A stretch of DNA of 64,000 nt from Hydrogenophaga intermedia (lineage in GTDB: Bacteria > Pseudomonadota > Gammaproteobacteria > Burkholderiales > Burkholderiaceae_C). Each line of letters begins with the position of its first letter. Positions within the stretch are counted from its first letter, which is position 1. Positions 24,540 through 34,064 of this stretch are shown here, piece by piece. A model generated the notes under the pieces. It was given only the letters and a program-made list of their open reading frames with translations, did not search any database and was not told the DNA's origin. A program made the translations under genes and the position numbers. Location of the stretch: contig NZ_JAMBNO010000011.1 of assembly GCF_023715105.1 (NCBI RefSeq), positions 62,001-126,000 of the forward strand. The letters are read 5' to 3'.

Positions 24540-25735
24540 CCCTGCGCCCGGCGCGCCAGCACCTCGAACGCCGGCAGCGTCTTGCCTTCCAGCACCTCAA
24601 GGAAGGCGCCGCCGCCGGTGGATATGTAGCCCACGTCCTTCTCGATGCCGTACTTGGCGATCGCCGCGAGCGTGTCGCCGCCGCCGGCGATGCTGAACGC
24701 AGGGCTCTGCGCGATGGCCTGCGCGATCGTCTTGGTGCCGCCCTCGAAGGCCGCGAACTCGAACACGCCCACCGGCCCGTTCCACACAATGGTGCCGGCC
24801 TGCTTGAGTTGCGCCGCCAGCTTCGTGGCCGTCTCGGGGCCGATGTCCAGAATCAGGTCGTCGGCGGCCACGTCGGCGGCTTTCTTCACCGTGGCCGGCG
24901 CGTCGGCCGCAAAGGCCTTGGCGGTGACGACGTCGGTCGGGATCGGCACTTCCGCGCCGCGCGCCTTCATGGCGTCGATCACCGCACGCGCCTCGCCCAC
25001 CAGGTCTGGCTCGGCCAGGCTTTTGCCGATCGGCAGACCGGCCGCGAGCAGGAAGGTGTTGGCAATACCGCCACCGACGATGAGCTGATCGACCTTGCCC
25101 GCCAGACTTTGCAGGATCGTGAGCTTGGTGCTGACCTTGGAGCCCGCCACGATGGCCACCAGCGGGCGCTTCGGTTGCGCCAGCGCCTGGGCGATGGCGT
25201 CCATCTCGGCGGCCAGCAGCGGGCCGGCGCAGGCAACGGGCGCGGTCTCGGCGATGCCGTAGGTGGTGCCCTCGGCGCGGTGCGCGGTACCGAAGGCGTC
25301 GTGCACGAAGATGTCGCACAGCGCGCCGAGCTTCTTCGCGAGCTCGGGATGGTTCTTCTTCTCGCCCACGTTCAGGCGGCAGTTCTCCAGCAGCACCACC
25401 TCGCCCGGCGCGACCGAGAAGTCGCCGTCAACCCACCCGCCGATCAGGCGCACCGGCTGGCCGAGCAGCTCGGCCAGGCGCGCGGCCACGGGTTGCAGCG
25501 AATCCTCGGGCTTGAACTGGCCCTCGGTGGGACGGCCCAGGTGCGAGGTGACCATGACGGCCGCGCCCGCGTCGAGTGCCAGGCGGATGGCGGGCACGCT
25601 GGCGCGGATGCGCGTGTCTTCGGTGATACGACCCTGCTCGTCCTGCGGCACGTTGAGGTCGGCGCGGATGAAGACGCGCTGGCCCTTGACGCGGCCCTGG
25701 GCACAGAGATCGGTGAAGCGGATGAAGGCGGACAT
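24536..25735 (-). CDS. pgk: Phosphoglycerate kinase
   Basis: A 399-residue glycolytic kinase transferring phosphate from 1,3-bisphosphoglycerate to ADP. The N-terminal motif [20 protein letters not shown] binds substrate, with [10 protein letters not shown] and [14 protein letters not shown] following. The hinge and C-terminal ATP-binding domain show [26 protein letters not shown] and GGGDTLAAI, the last with the nucleotide-binding Gly run. It has its own TACAAT -10 upstream and is separated from azlD by 83 bp, so it is probably a single-gene unit. Confidence 0.97.
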   Translation of the reverse strand: MSAFIRFTDLCAQGRVKGQRVFIRADLNVPQDEQGRITEDTRIRASVPAIRLALDAGAAVMVTSHLGRPTEGQFKPEDSLQPVAARLAELLGQPVRLIGGWVDGDFSVAPGEVVLLENCRLNVGEKKNHPELAKKLGALCDIFVHDAFGTAHRAEGTTYGIAETAPVACAGPLLAAEMDAIAQALAQPKRPLVAIVAGSKVSTKLTILQSLAGKVDQLIVGGGIANTFLLAAGLPIGKSLAEPDLVGEARAVIDAMKARGAEVPIPTDVVTAKAFAADAPATVKKAADVAADDLILDIGPETATKLAAQLKQAGTIVWNGPVGVFEFAAFEGGTKTIAQAIAQSPAFSIAGGGDTLAAIAKYGIEKDVGYISTGGGAFLEVLEGKTLPAFEVLARRAQG

Positions 25736-25771
25736 GTCGGCAATCCAGGGGTTCGATGGACAAACCCGGGG

Positions 25772-25777
25772 ATTGTA
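25772..25777 (-). promoter_or_regulatory. pgk -10 box
   Basis: TACAAT on the minus strand, 36 bp before the pgk ATG. No good -35 box is seen at 16-18 bp spacing. Similar TACAATCC sequences precede yajC and the ferritin-like gene. Confidence 0.45.
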
Positions 25778-25818
25778 GGAAACGCCGCTGACGCGCCCGC
25801 GGTGCCCGGGACCGGCGC

Positions 25819-26154
25819 CTACCAGCCCAGGCCGATGCGCAGCGGCAGGTAGACGGCCATGCCGCTCACGATGGTGCCGAGCACGCTGCGACGGTGGAAG
25901 TACCAGGCGGCGCCCGCGGCGGCTGCGTACAGGCGCGCGTCCTGCCAGGTCTGCACCAGCGCGCCCTGGCTCATCACCACCTCGGGAATCACCACCGCCG
26001 ACAACGCGGCGATGGGTGCGTACTGCAGCCCGCGCTGTGCCCAGCGCGGCAACGTCCAGGGCTTGCTGGAGATCAGGAAGAAGCCTCGCGTGAGCACGGT
26101 GATGCCACCGAGCGCGACGATGGTCAGCAGCGTCCAGGGGTTCAGGTCAAGCAT
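25819..26154 (-). CDS. azlD: AzlD family branched-chain amino acid transport protein
   Basis: A 111-residue protein with three to four hydrophobic helices ([58 protein letters not shown]). AzlD is the small partner of the AzlC exporter of branched-chain amino acids (and toxic analogues such as 4-azaleucine). It overlaps the end of azlC by 8 bp. Confidence is based on size, topology and the AzlC neighbour. Confidence 0.88.
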   Translation of the reverse strand: MLDLNPWTLLTIVALGGITVLTRGFFLISSKPWTLPRWAQRGLQYAPIAALSAVVIPEVVMSQGALVQTWQDARLYAAAAGAAWYFHRRSVLGTIVSGMAVYLPLRIGLGW

Positions 26155-26890
26155 GCTGCTCTCCGGCGGGCGGCGGCTTGACGTGCTCGATGATCAGGCA
26201 CAGCGCGACGGCGCAGGCGATGGCCACCAGGATGTTGAGCTTGAGCGGCAGCGCCCACGCCACGACCGCGGCCATGCCCGCCACGCCAGCCGAGACCATG
26301 CGCAGGCGCGAGGTGGCCAGCGAGCACAGCACGCCCAGCAGCGCCAGGATGCCCGCGAATCCCAGGCCCCATTCGGTGGGGATGGCGTTGGCCAGCGCCA
26401 CGCCAAGCAGGCTCGCGCCCATCCAGGCACCGTAATTCACCGCACAGTTGCCCATCAGGAAGGCCTGCTGGCGCGCGATCTCATCGGGCGTGCGCCCTGC
26501 ATGCGGATAGCGCCGCGCGAAGAACACATAGCTCAGGTCGCCCGTGACGTAGCCGGTGGCCAGACGTTCCCAACGCGGCAGGTGCATCAGGTAGGGCCGC
26601 AGGTGCGCCGAAAACACCACGAAGCGCAGGTTGACGCAGAACGCTGCGGCCAGGATCACCCACAGCGGCGCGCCGGCCGCGATCATGGGCACGGCCGCGA
26701 GTTGCGCGCTGCCGGCGTAGACGATCAGCGTCATGAGCACCGCCTCCAGCGCCGACATGCCCGACTTGACCATGGCCACACCGGTCATGAGGCCCCAGGC
26801 CGAGATGCCCAGCGCGACCGATGCCTGGTCGCGCACGCCCTCCATGAATTCGGGGTGCAAGCGGTGTTCACGCTTGAGGAAAAGGATCAC
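26147..26890 (-). CDS. azlC: AzlC family branched-chain amino acid permease
   Basis: A 247-residue inner-membrane protein. Family features include [38 protein letters not shown] and [19 protein letters not shown], with about seven helices. GTG 26890 is the only start that fits: it overlaps the fmt stop as GTGA, and the preceding reading frame is inside fmt. With AzlD it exports branched-chain amino acids. The coupling of an exporter to fmt is conserved in parts of the betaproteobacteria; the reason is unclear. Confidence 0.9.
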   Translation of the reverse strand: MILFLKREHRLHPEFMEGVRDQASVALGISAWGLMTGVAMVKSGMSALEAVLMTLIVYAGSAQLAAVPMIAAGAPLWVILAAAFCVNLRFVVFSAHLRPYLMHLPRWERLATGYVTGDLSYVFFARRYPHAGRTPDEIARQQAFLMGNCAVNYGAWMGASLLGVALANAIPTEWGLGFAGILALLGVLCSLATSRLRMVSAGVAGMAAVVAWALPLKLNILVAIACAVALCLIIEHVKPPPAGEQHA

Positions 26891-27843
26891 GCCGCGGCCC
26901 CCAGGCGCTGTCCGGGCGTGATGGGAAAGCCGCGCAGGAATTCCCCCGCCGCCAGGCGTTTGCCGCCCGCACGCTGCAACTGCGTCAGGCGCAGGGCCTG
27001 CTCGCCGCAGGCCACCGTGATGCCGCGATCGCCCACGTCGAGCACGCTGCCCGGCTCGCCCGCGCCGTCGGCAAGCTGCGCCGCCCAGACCTTGATCGCC
27101 TCGCCCGCGAGCGCGGTGCTGGCGCCGGGAAACGGGTCGAAGGCGCGCACACGGCGCTCGATCACCGCGGCCGGCAGCGACCAATCGATGGCCGCCTCGG
27201 CCTTCTCGATCTTGTGCGCGTAGGTGATGCCCTCGGCGGGCTGCGGTTCGGCGCGCAGGCCACCGCAAGCGGCGATCTCCAAGGCCTCCACGATGAGCCG
27301 CCCGCCGAGCGTGGCCAGGCGGTCGTGCAGCCGCGCGGTGGTGTCGTCGGCGCGGATCGGCAGCGCTTCACGCAGCAGCATGGCGCCGGTGTCCAGGCCC
27401 TCGTCCATCTGCATGATGGTCACGCCGGTCTGGGTGTCGCCGGCCTCGATGGCGCGGTGGATCGGCGCGGCGCCGCGCCAGCGCGGCAGCAGCGAGGCGT
27501 GGATGTTGAGACAGCCAAGCCGCGGCGCGTCCAGCACCCAGCGCGGCAGGATGAGGCCGTAGGCCGCTACCACCATCGCGTCGGCCTGCGCCGCCACGAT
27601 GGCTTCGCGCGCGGCGGCCGCGTCATCGGGGTACTTGCCGTCCAGTCGCAGCCCGCGTGGTTGTGCCACGGCGATGCCTCGCTCCAGCGCCAGCTGCTTC
27701 ACGGGCGAGGCCTGCAGCTTCATGCCACGGCCGGCGGGGCGGTCGGGTTGCGTGAGCACCAGCGGCACGTCAAAGCCGGCGGCCAGCACATGCGCCAGCG
27801 CGGCACGGGCGAATTCCGGCGTGCCGGCAAACAGGATCTTCAT
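26887..27843 (-). CDS. fmt: Methionyl-tRNA formyltransferase
   Basis: A 318-residue formyltransferase. The N-terminal Rossmann start [20 protein letters not shown], the folate-site [11 protein letters not shown], and the catalytic Asn-His region [20 protein letters not shown] (Asn113, His115) are present, followed by [18 protein letters not shown] and the C-terminal tRNA-binding domain from residue 205. It formylates Met-tRNAfMet for initiation. ATG 27843 is clear. It belongs to the def-lipoprotein-fmt-azlC-azlD chain: 17 bp after the lipoprotein gene and overlapping azlC by 4 bp. Confidence 0.97.
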   Translation of the reverse strand: MKILFAGTPEFARAALAHVLAAGFDVPLVLTQPDRPAGRGMKLQASPVKQLALERGIAVAQPRGLRLDGKYPDDAAAAREAIVAAQADAMVVAAYGLILPRWVLDAPRLGCLNIHASLLPRWRGAAPIHRAIEAGDTQTGVTIMQMDEGLDTGAMLLREALPIRADDTTARLHDRLATLGGRLIVEALEIAACGGLRAEPQPAEGITYAHKIEKAEAAIDWSLPAAVIERRVRAFDPFPGASTALAGEAIKVWAAQLADGAGEPGSVLDVGDRGITVACGEQALRLTQLQRAGGKRLAAGEFLRGFPITPGQRLGAAA

Positions 27844-27860
27844 GCGGGAAACCGGTCCGC

Positions 27861-28361
27861 TCAGTCGCGGCCGGGGAAGTCGTCCATGCGGCGCTCGTCG
27901 GTGAACACGAGTTTGCGCACCACGCCCTGCGGGTCGATGTGCACATGCGCCTGGCGCGGGTTGTTGTATTCGAGGAAGCGGTAAGTCCAGATGTCGCCGG
28001 TGAAGCTCCACACGCGCTCGACCAGCGCGGGGCGGCCCATGTGGCGCAGCACGTCATCGCGCGTCCAGCGGTCGATGGCGATGTTCTGCTGCATCCAGAA
28101 GATGTCGAGCACCTGCTCGACCTTGCGCAGGCGGCCCTGGGTATCGAGGTCGAGGTTGTAGACCTGCTGGCCGGCAGGCTGGCGCGAGTACTGCAGGCGG
28201 GTGCCGTCGGGCAGCGGGTATTCGGCGCTCGGTGCGCCCAGGCGCTGCACGATGTCGGCGCGCGGTGTGCCGGGCACCAGCCGCTCGGGCATGAGCGCGC
28301 AGCCGGACAACATCGACACCAGCACCAGGCCCGCCAGGGCGGATCGCAAAAAAGACGTCAT
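27861..28361 (-). CDS. Lipoprotein, BamE-like
   Basis: A 166-residue lipoprotein. A signal peptide ends in the lipobox LSGC (Cys at about residue 20), followed by [20 protein letters not shown], a pattern shared with SmpA/OmlA (BamE)-type domains, then a second similar block ([33 protein letters not shown]). It is coupled to def (ATGA overlap at 28358-28361) and lies 17 bp before fmt. The conserved setting suggests an envelope role, but function is not established. It is not the main bamE by this context alone. Confidence 0.75.
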   Translation of the reverse strand: MTSFLRSALAGLVLVSMLSGCALMPERLVPGTPRADIVQRLGAPSAEYPLPDGTRLQYSRQPAGQQVYNLDLDTQGRLRKVEQVLDIFWMQQNIAIDRWTRDDVLRHMGRPALVERVWSFTGDIWTYRFLEYNNPRQAHVHIDPQGVVRKLVFTDERRMDDFPGRD

Positions 28362-28879
28362 GCTCGCTCGGCCTCGCGTTGGGCTTTCACCAGTTTGGAC
28401 TTGATGCGGTTGCGCTTGAGCGGCGAGAGGTACTCGACGAAGACCTTGCCCACCAGGTGATCCATCTCGTGCTGAATGCACACCGCAAGCAGGCCCTCGG
28501 CCTCGATCGCGCGCGCCACACCTTCGCCGTCCAGCGCTCGGACCCGGATCGCGGTCGAACGTTCCACGCCGTCGTAGATGCCCGGCACCGACAGGCAGCC
28601 CTCCTCGCCCTTGCGCTTGTCATCGCTGGCCCATTCGATCACCGGGTTGATGAGCACCAGGGGCTGGTCGCGGGTCTCGCTCACGTCGATCACGATCAGG
28701 CGCTCGTGCACATCCACCTGGGTGGCGGCCAGGCCGATGCCGTTGGCCTCGTACATCGTGGCCAGCATGCGCGGGATGAGCGCGCGGATGCGATCGTCCA
28801 CGGCCGCCACCGGCTTGGCCACGGTGTGCAGTCGCGGATCGGGGTAGCGCAGGATGGGCAGCGTTTCGGGGGCGTTCAT
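28358..28879 (-). CDS. def: Peptide deformylase
   Basis: A 173-residue metalloenzyme removing the N-formyl group from nascent proteins. All three motifs are intact: GIGLAATQV (residues 47-55), EGCLSVPG with metal-ligand Cys95, and HEMDH (137-141) with the two His ligands and catalytic Glu. ATG 28879 begins [14 protein letters not shown]. It heads the minus-strand chain with the lipoprotein gene and fmt, joining deformylation and formylation in one transcript. The 258-bp gap upstream is shared with the divergent LysM protein gene. Confidence 0.96.
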   Translation of the reverse strand: MNAPETLPILRYPDPRLHTVAKPVAAVDDRIRALIPRMLATMYEANGIGLAATQVDVHERLIVIDVSETRDQPLVLINPVIEWASDDKRKGEEGCLSVPGIYDGVERSTAIRVRALDGEGVARAIEAEGLLAVCIQHEMDHLVGKVFVEYLSPLKRNRIKSKLVKAQREAERA

Positions 28880-29137
28880 GGCGTGGGCAAAAGGGCCGCC
28901 GGCCGCGCCGGAACGACAACAGGCAGCGGCACGGTGACGAGCGGAAAGTGCTGTGGCTATTTTCGCCACTTTTGCGACGGCGCGAAATCCGGCCTCCCCA
29001 TAAACATTGCGCTATCAATGGCTTACGCGCAGAATCAAAGCCGACTTGTCAAGACTCGCGCGCCAGCGGCTGCGTTCGAGGCGCCGCTTTCAGGCGCCCA
29101 CCAACCGGTCGCGGCGAACGCCCAGGGGCTCCCGAAC

Positions 29138-30370
29138 ATGCCATCGACCACCCGCCTGCTCACCTCCATCGCCAGCGCCGCCGCCTGCCTGTGCGCCGCC
29201 CAGGCGGCCCTGGCCCAGAGCGCGCCGATCCCGGCCGAACAACGCTACCCCGTCACCCCCGCTCAGCGCGCCACCGCCAGCCAGGTGGCCCAGGCCGGCG
29301 TGCCGCTGTCCGAACTCGCACCGAACGCGCCGGACAGCTACACCGTCAAGGGCGGCGACACCCTGTGGGACATCTCCGGCATCTTCCTGCGCAGCCAGTG
29401 GCGCTGGCCCGAGCTCTGGGGCATGAACCTGGACGACATCAAGAACCCGCACCGCATCTACCCGGGCCAGGTGCTCTACCTGATCAAGGCCGACGGCCGC
29501 GCCCGCCTGAGCACCCGCCCCGGCAGTGGCAGTGAACCCGGCACGGTGAAGATCTCGCCGCGCACGCGCTACGAATCGCTGTCGGACAACGCCATCCCAC
29601 CGATTTCGCTGCGCACGATCGAATCCTTCCTCACCGAGTCGCTGGTGGTGGATCAGGCCACCCTCGACCGCGCCCCGCGCATCGTGACCGCCCAGGAAGG
29701 CCGCGTGCTGCTCAGCCGCGGCGACCGCGCCTATGCCCGGGCCCTCTCGGCCGAGACGCCCGACGCGACGCCCCTGACCGTGGTCGACGGACGCTCGACG
29801 TCCTACCGCGTGTTCCGCAACGCCACGCCGCTGCGCGATCCGTCCACCAATGAGGTGCTGGGCTACGAGGCACACTACCTCGGCAAGGCCAACGTCGTGC
29901 GCAGCGAGACACGCCGAGAGGGGCTCAACGCCAAGGGCGAGAAGATCTCCGAGATCGTGCCCGCGAGCATCGACATCACGGCCGCAAAGGAGGAAATGCG
30001 CGTCGGCGACCGCATGCTGCCCGAGCCGCCGCGCGAGTTCACCAACTTCGTCCCGCGCGCACCGCAAGGACAGCAGTCTGGCCAGATCGTCTCGGTTTAC
30101 GGCAATGCCGTGAGCTTCGCAGCGCAGAACATGGTGGTGTCGATCAACCGCGGCAAGCAGCACGGCCTGGAGCCCGGCCACGTTCTCGCGCTGCTGCGCG
30201 AGAGCAATATCGTCACCGACACCACCGACAGCGCTCGGCCTGCGATCCGCCTGCCTGGCGAGCGCAATGGTCTCATGATGGTCTTCCGCACATTCGACCG
30301 CGTCTCCTACGCCATCGTGCTCGACATCAGCGACGCCGCGCGCGTCGGCGACCGCTTCGTCAACCCCTGA
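29138..30370 (+). CDS. Exported LysM domain protein
   Basis: A 410-residue protein with a signal peptide (residues 1-27, ending AALAQ|SA) and one LysM domain at about 68-115: YTVKGGDTLWDISGIFL, PELWGMNLDDIKNPHRIYPG, QVLYLIK. The remaining 290 residues are a beta-rich periplasmic portion of unknown function. It precedes dprA by 4 bp, an arrangement conserved in betaproteobacteria. ATG 29138 is chosen for the signal peptide; earlier in-frame starts would add a non-signal leader. It likely binds peptidoglycan. Confidence 0.88.
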   Translation: MPSTTRLLTSIASAAACLCAAQAALAQSAPIPAEQRYPVTPAQRATASQVAQAGVPLSELAPNAPDSYTVKGGDTLWDISGIFLRSQWRWPELWGMNLDDIKNPHRIYPGQVLYLIKADGRARLSTRPGSGSEPGTVKISPRTRYESLSDNAIPPISLRTIESFLTESLVVDQATLDRAPRIVTAQEGRVLLSRGDRAYARALSAETPDATPLTVVDGRSTSYRVFRNATPLRDPSTNEVLGYEAHYLGKANVVRSETRREGLNAKGEKISEIVPASIDITAAKEEMRVGDRMLPEPPREFTNFVPRAPQGQQSGQIVSVYGNAVSFAAQNMVVSINRGKQHGLEPGHVLALLRESNIVTDTTDSARPAIRLPGERNGLMMVFRTFDRVSYAIVLDISDAARVGDRFVNP

Positions 30371-30374
30371 GCGC

Positions 30375-31493
30375 ATGCCGCGCAACGAGCTGGCCGCCTG
30401 GCTGCGGCTGCTCCTCACACCTGGACTGGGCCGCACGGGGGCGCGGCAGTTGCTGGCCCGCTTCGGTCTGCCCGAGGCGGTGTGGGAGGCATCCGAACCC
30501 CAATGGGCGCAGTTGCTTGGGCCCGCACTTGCGGCCGCGATGGCAAAGGGCGTCGATGGCTTCGGCGCCACGCTCGAGGCCCACGAGCGCTGGCTGGCTG
30601 AGGGCGACGACCGCCATCTCATCACGCTGGCAGATCCGCGCTATCCGGCCGAGCTCCTGCAAACCGCCGACCCACCGCTGGTGTTGTTCTTGCACGGCCG
30701 GCTCGATGCCCTGGCGCACCCGCAACGTGTGGCCGTGGTTGGCAGCCGCAACCCGACGCCGCAAGGCGCAGACAACGCCCGGGCTTTCGCCCACGCACTG
30801 GCCCGCTCGGGCCTGAGCATCGTCTCAGGGCTGGCGCTGGGCGTGGACGGCGCCGCCCACGACGGTGCATTGACCGCGGGCGGCTTCACGCTGGCGGTGG
30901 TGGGCACAGGCCTGGACCGCGTCTACCCCAGCCGCCACCGCGCCCTGGCCCACCGCATCGTGGCCCAGGGCGCCATGCTCAGCGAATATGTGCTGGGCAC
31001 GCCGCCCCTGGCGCAGAACTTCCCGCAGCGCAACCGCATCATCTCGGGCCTGTCGGCGGGCACCCTGGTGGTCGAGGCCGCGCTGCAATCGGGTTCGTTG
31101 ATCACCGCGCGCATGGCGAGTGAACAGGGACGCGAGGTATTCGCCATCCCGGGCTCCATCCACTCAACCCAGTCGCGCGGCTGCCACGCCCTCATCCGCC
31201 AGGGGGCGAAGCTGGTCGAATCGGCGCAGGACGTGCTAGAGGAGTTGCGGCTGGTTGTCGACCCGGCGGCCATCGCCGCCGAACGGGCTCATGCCGTGCA
31301 ACCCGGCGCCGCCGCGGACGACACCGATCCGGTGCTGGCGGCGATGGGACACGACCCGGTTTCGCTCGATGCGATCCAGGCACGCACGGGCCTGGGTACG
31401 GCGAGGCTGCAGGCGCGCTTGCTGGAACTGGAACTGGACGGCCGCGTGGCGCGCTTGCCGGGCGGCCTGCTGCAACGCGCTGCAGCGGGCTGA
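30375..31493 (+). CDS. dprA: DNA-processing protein DprA
   Basis: A 372-residue DprA/Smf protein that loads RecA on incoming single-stranded DNA. An N-terminal SAM-like helical part is followed by the Rossmann domain at about 110-300: VAVVGSRNPTPQG, SIVSGLALGVDGAAHDGAL, GTGLDRVYPSRHRALA, FPQRNRIISGLSAGTLVVEA, GREVFAIPGSI. A C-terminal winged-helix (DprA_WH) follows, HDPVSLDAIQARTGLGTARL. It lies 4 bp after the LysM gene. No other competence gene is in the window. Confidence 0.95.
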   Translation: MPRNELAAWLRLLLTPGLGRTGARQLLARFGLPEAVWEASEPQWAQLLGPALAAAMAKGVDGFGATLEAHERWLAEGDDRHLITLADPRYPAELLQTADPPLVLFLHGRLDALAHPQRVAVVGSRNPTPQGADNARAFAHALARSGLSIVSGLALGVDGAAHDGALTAGGFTLAVVGTGLDRVYPSRHRALAHRIVAQGAMLSEYVLGTPPLAQNFPQRNRIISGLSAGTLVVEAALQSGSLITARMASEQGREVFAIPGSIHSTQSRGCHALIRQGAKLVESAQDVLEELRLVVDPAAIAAERAHAVQPGAAADDTDPVLAAMGHDPVSLDAIQARTGLGTARLQARLLELELDGRVARLPGGLLQRAAAG

Positions 31494-31504
31494 GTTCGCG
31501 GCGC

Positions 31505-33982
31505 TCAGGCCGCGAGCAAACGCTCCGGATTGGCGTCGAGCTTGGCGAGCGCCTCGCGCGTGGCGCGCACGGTGAGCGCCTCTTCCTCGCTCGGCACCAG
31601 CAGGCCGGCCTGCAGGTAGGCGGCCACCCGTGCCGACTGCATGAGGAAGCAGCGCCCGGCGTTGCTCACGAACAGGTAGAGCTGGCCATGCTGGCTGCGC
31701 CAGGCCAGTTGCACGCTGCCCAGCTTGCCGTTGTGGTCCAGGCCGAACCACGAACCGATCTGCAGCTCCGCCGCCCAGCCGCGCATGGCCTCGTTGGGTT
31801 GGCTACCGCCCTGATTGATGACCTCGATGTTGCTGGCGTCCACCCCGGTGATGAGCTCGATGCTCTCGGAGTTGAGGTCGAAATCGCCCACGCCGCCCTC
31901 GGGAAGGTAGTCCTCGAGGTTGGCCAGGCGCTTGGCCAGTGCGTCGAGCTGGCTTTGCTGGATGGCTTCGGTGCGCGACATGAAGGCATCGGCCAGCGTG
32001 TCGCTCACGGTCTTGATGTGCTGGTCCTGCAGCGCTTGCGGGTAGCCCAGCAGGCCCATGCCCTTGCGCAGCTGCTGCAGGATGCCGGGCAACTGCTGGA
32101 TCACGCGAGCGCGGTCTTCGCGGTTGGGCTTGGCGCTGGCGGCCCACAACAGGTCGGAGGCTGCCTGCTTGAGTGCCTGCGTCTCCGGGCTCTTGAGGCC
32201 GTTCTTGACGCTGGCCACGGCCAGTACATCGACCCAGACCTTGAACAGGAAGTCGCGCACTTCGGTACGCACCGGCACGTCGTCGAGCAGCTTGCGCAGC
32301 TCGATGGTGTATTGAACCGACAGCGTCTCCTTCTGCTCGACCTGCTGCGCGACGCTGACGAAGCGGCTCGCGCTGCTTTGCTCGCTGAGGTAGGTGGAGA
32401 GAAATTTCTGGAACTCGTCGTAGACCAGCTGGAACACGCGCCGGCCGGTCTCGGGGTATTGCTCGATGACCTGCACCACGCGCTTGATCTCGGCCTCCAG
32501 CGCGGCCGAGCCGACATTGGATTCGAAGCCCATCACGCAGGAACCCATGCGGTCGATCAGGCGCCGCGCCGGGTGTTGCAGCGCACTGAAGAACTCCGGC
32601 TCGGCCAGCGCGACCCGCAGCACCGGGATCTGCAGCCGCGCGAACCACACCCGGATGCTGGGCGGGATGCGTTCTTCAGCCAGGATGGCCTGGAACATCA
32701 GGGCCACCACCTCGATGGTGGCCTTCTCGGTCGACGTGGAGGCCGCCTGCTTGAGTTCCTGCGTGCGCTCGCGCAGGGCCCGCGCGGTGCGCTCCACGGT
32801 GCCGGCATCGGCGTAGCCACCGCCCAGGCCACTGCCGCCGGCCGCCGCCAGCCCGGCACCGGTGCTCGGGTAGGCCACCGGGCGCATCATGGCCTGCTGC
32901 AAGGCGGGCGAGGGCGGAATGATTTCGGTGGCCTCGAACTCGGGGCCGACGCGATCGACCAGCATGCGGCGCAGCCGCCCGACCACCCCCTGGGCGCGCA
33001 TGCGTGCGCGCGCCAGCGGCGAAGTGCCGGTAAGCATGCGGGTTTCCTCGTGCACGCCACCGCCCGACATCGGGCCGCTGCGGCCGCCGTAACCGGCACT
33101 TGCGGCGCCGCCGCCCTGTCCAGCACCGCCTTGCCCGTAGCCGCTGCCGTAGCCACTGCGCGAGCTGGCGCCACTTGCGGCGCCGCCCCCTGGACCGCCG
33201 CGACCACCCGAACCACCGGCGCTGCCTTGACCGCTGCCCTGACCCCCGTCCTGCACACGCCGGAAAGGTGCGTGTGGCGACGACGCACCGCCGTCATTGC
33301 GCACGGGCGTGGTCGATGGAACACCGGCTGCATTGGGGTTGCGCTTGACCAGCGCCTGCAGGTCGATCTTTTCCATCACGCCGTTGGCGATCAGGTGGCC
33401 ATTGGCGGCCTTGTAGCCGTCAAGCAGCATGGCCGCGAGCAGGGGGGCGATGGCGTCCTGCGCCAGCGCCAGGCCCTCGCGGTCCAGGCCGGCGAGTTTC
33501 CACTGGTCCACCAGCAGGCGCGCCAGCACGTCGGGCAACAGGATGTCGCTCTTGGACATCTCGGTGCGGCGCTCCAGGTACTGGATGCGCAGGCGCAGGT
33601 CGTTGAGTTCGGTGGAGGTCTTGTCGAGCACGCGCATGGCCATGCGCGAGGCCAGGATCTGGTCGTCGATGGCGCCCTCGGCCACCAGCTCGAGCTGCCC
33701 CGAGATGCTGCCCGTTTCGGTCAGGCCCGCGCGCGCGGCGAGGTGCTTCTTGAGCGCCGTGCGGCAGTCTTCGACCCAGAGGTTGTGGCGCTTCTTGAAC
33801 GCGCCCCAGGTGTCGCGGCGCAGCTGGATCTCGGCCGGGGTGCCGGTCGAATCCAGCAGGCCGGTGAGCCGCTGGTCAATGACCTTGACCAGTTCCGGCA
33901 GCGTCCGCCCGATGTGAAGCACGAAGCGCTCACGCGCTTGCTGAGCCAGGGCAAAGCCGTTTGCGGGGGCGGGAGACACCAT
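31505..33982 (-). CDS. DUF1631 family protein with glycine-rich linker
   Basis: An 825-residue protein of the DUF1631 family. The N-terminal helical part (VLHIGRTLPELVKVIDQRL, AFKKRHNLWVEDCRTALKKH) and the large C-terminal part (VWFARLQIPVLRVALAEPEF, HPARRLIDRMGSCVMGFES) are family-typical, and the last 150 residues include a PilZ-like beta portion. Residues about 231-311 form a low-complexity linker of Gly/Ser/Ala/Gln/Tyr. Function is unknown; older annotations as thymidine phosphorylase are not supported. ATG 33982 (MVSPAPANGF) is preferred to 34012. It follows secF by 82 bp. Confidence 0.8.
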   Translation of the reverse strand: MVSPAPANGFALAQQARERFVLHIGRTLPELVKVIDQRLTGLLDSTGTPAEIQLRRDTWGAFKKRHNLWVEDCRTALKKHLAARAGLTETGSISGQLELVAEGAIDDQILASRMAMRVLDKTSTELNDLRLRIQYLERRTEMSKSDILLPDVLARLLVDQWKLAGLDREGLALAQDAIAPLLAAMLLDGYKAANGHLIANGVMEKIDLQALVKRNPNAAGVPSTTPVRNDGGASSPHAPFRRVQDGGQGSGQGSAGGSGGRGGPGGGAASGASSRSGYGSGYGQGGAGQGGGAASAGYGGRSGPMSGGGVHEETRMLTGTSPLARARMRAQGVVGRLRRMLVDRVGPEFEATEIIPPSPALQQAMMRPVAYPSTGAGLAAAGGSGLGGGYADAGTVERTARALRERTQELKQAASTSTEKATIEVVALMFQAILAEERIPPSIRVWFARLQIPVLRVALAEPEFFSALQHPARRLIDRMGSCVMGFESNVGSAALEAEIKRVVQVIEQYPETGRRVFQLVYDEFQKFLSTYLSEQSSASRFVSVAQQVEQKETLSVQYTIELRKLLDDVPVRTEVRDFLFKVWVDVLAVASVKNGLKSPETQALKQAASDLLWAASAKPNREDRARVIQQLPGILQQLRKGMGLLGYPQALQDQHIKTVSDTLADAFMSRTEAIQQSQLDALAKRLANLEDYLPEGGVGDFDLNSESIELITGVDASNIEVINQGGSQPNEAMRGWAAELQIGSWFGLDHNGKLGSVQLAWRSQHGQLYLFVSNAGRCFLMQSARVAAYLQAGLLVPSEEEALTVRATREALAKLDANPERLLAA

Positions 33983-34064
33983 CCGGGCAGTATGACATGA
34001 AGACCCCCCCAACCCGCCCGGTCGAAACCCGGTTTTCCCCCGCGCAAGGCGGGTGTTATGGCAA

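Noticed and set aside
26890-27268. Upstream extension of the azlC frame into fmt as a longer fusion protein
   Set aside because: That part is fmt read in another frame; it has no membrane character, and GTG 26890 overlaps the fmt stop in the usual coupled way.
31688-34000. A 770-codon open frame antisense to the DUF1631 gene
   Set aside because: Same GC-driven antisense artefact; the minus strand has a recognisable family and start.
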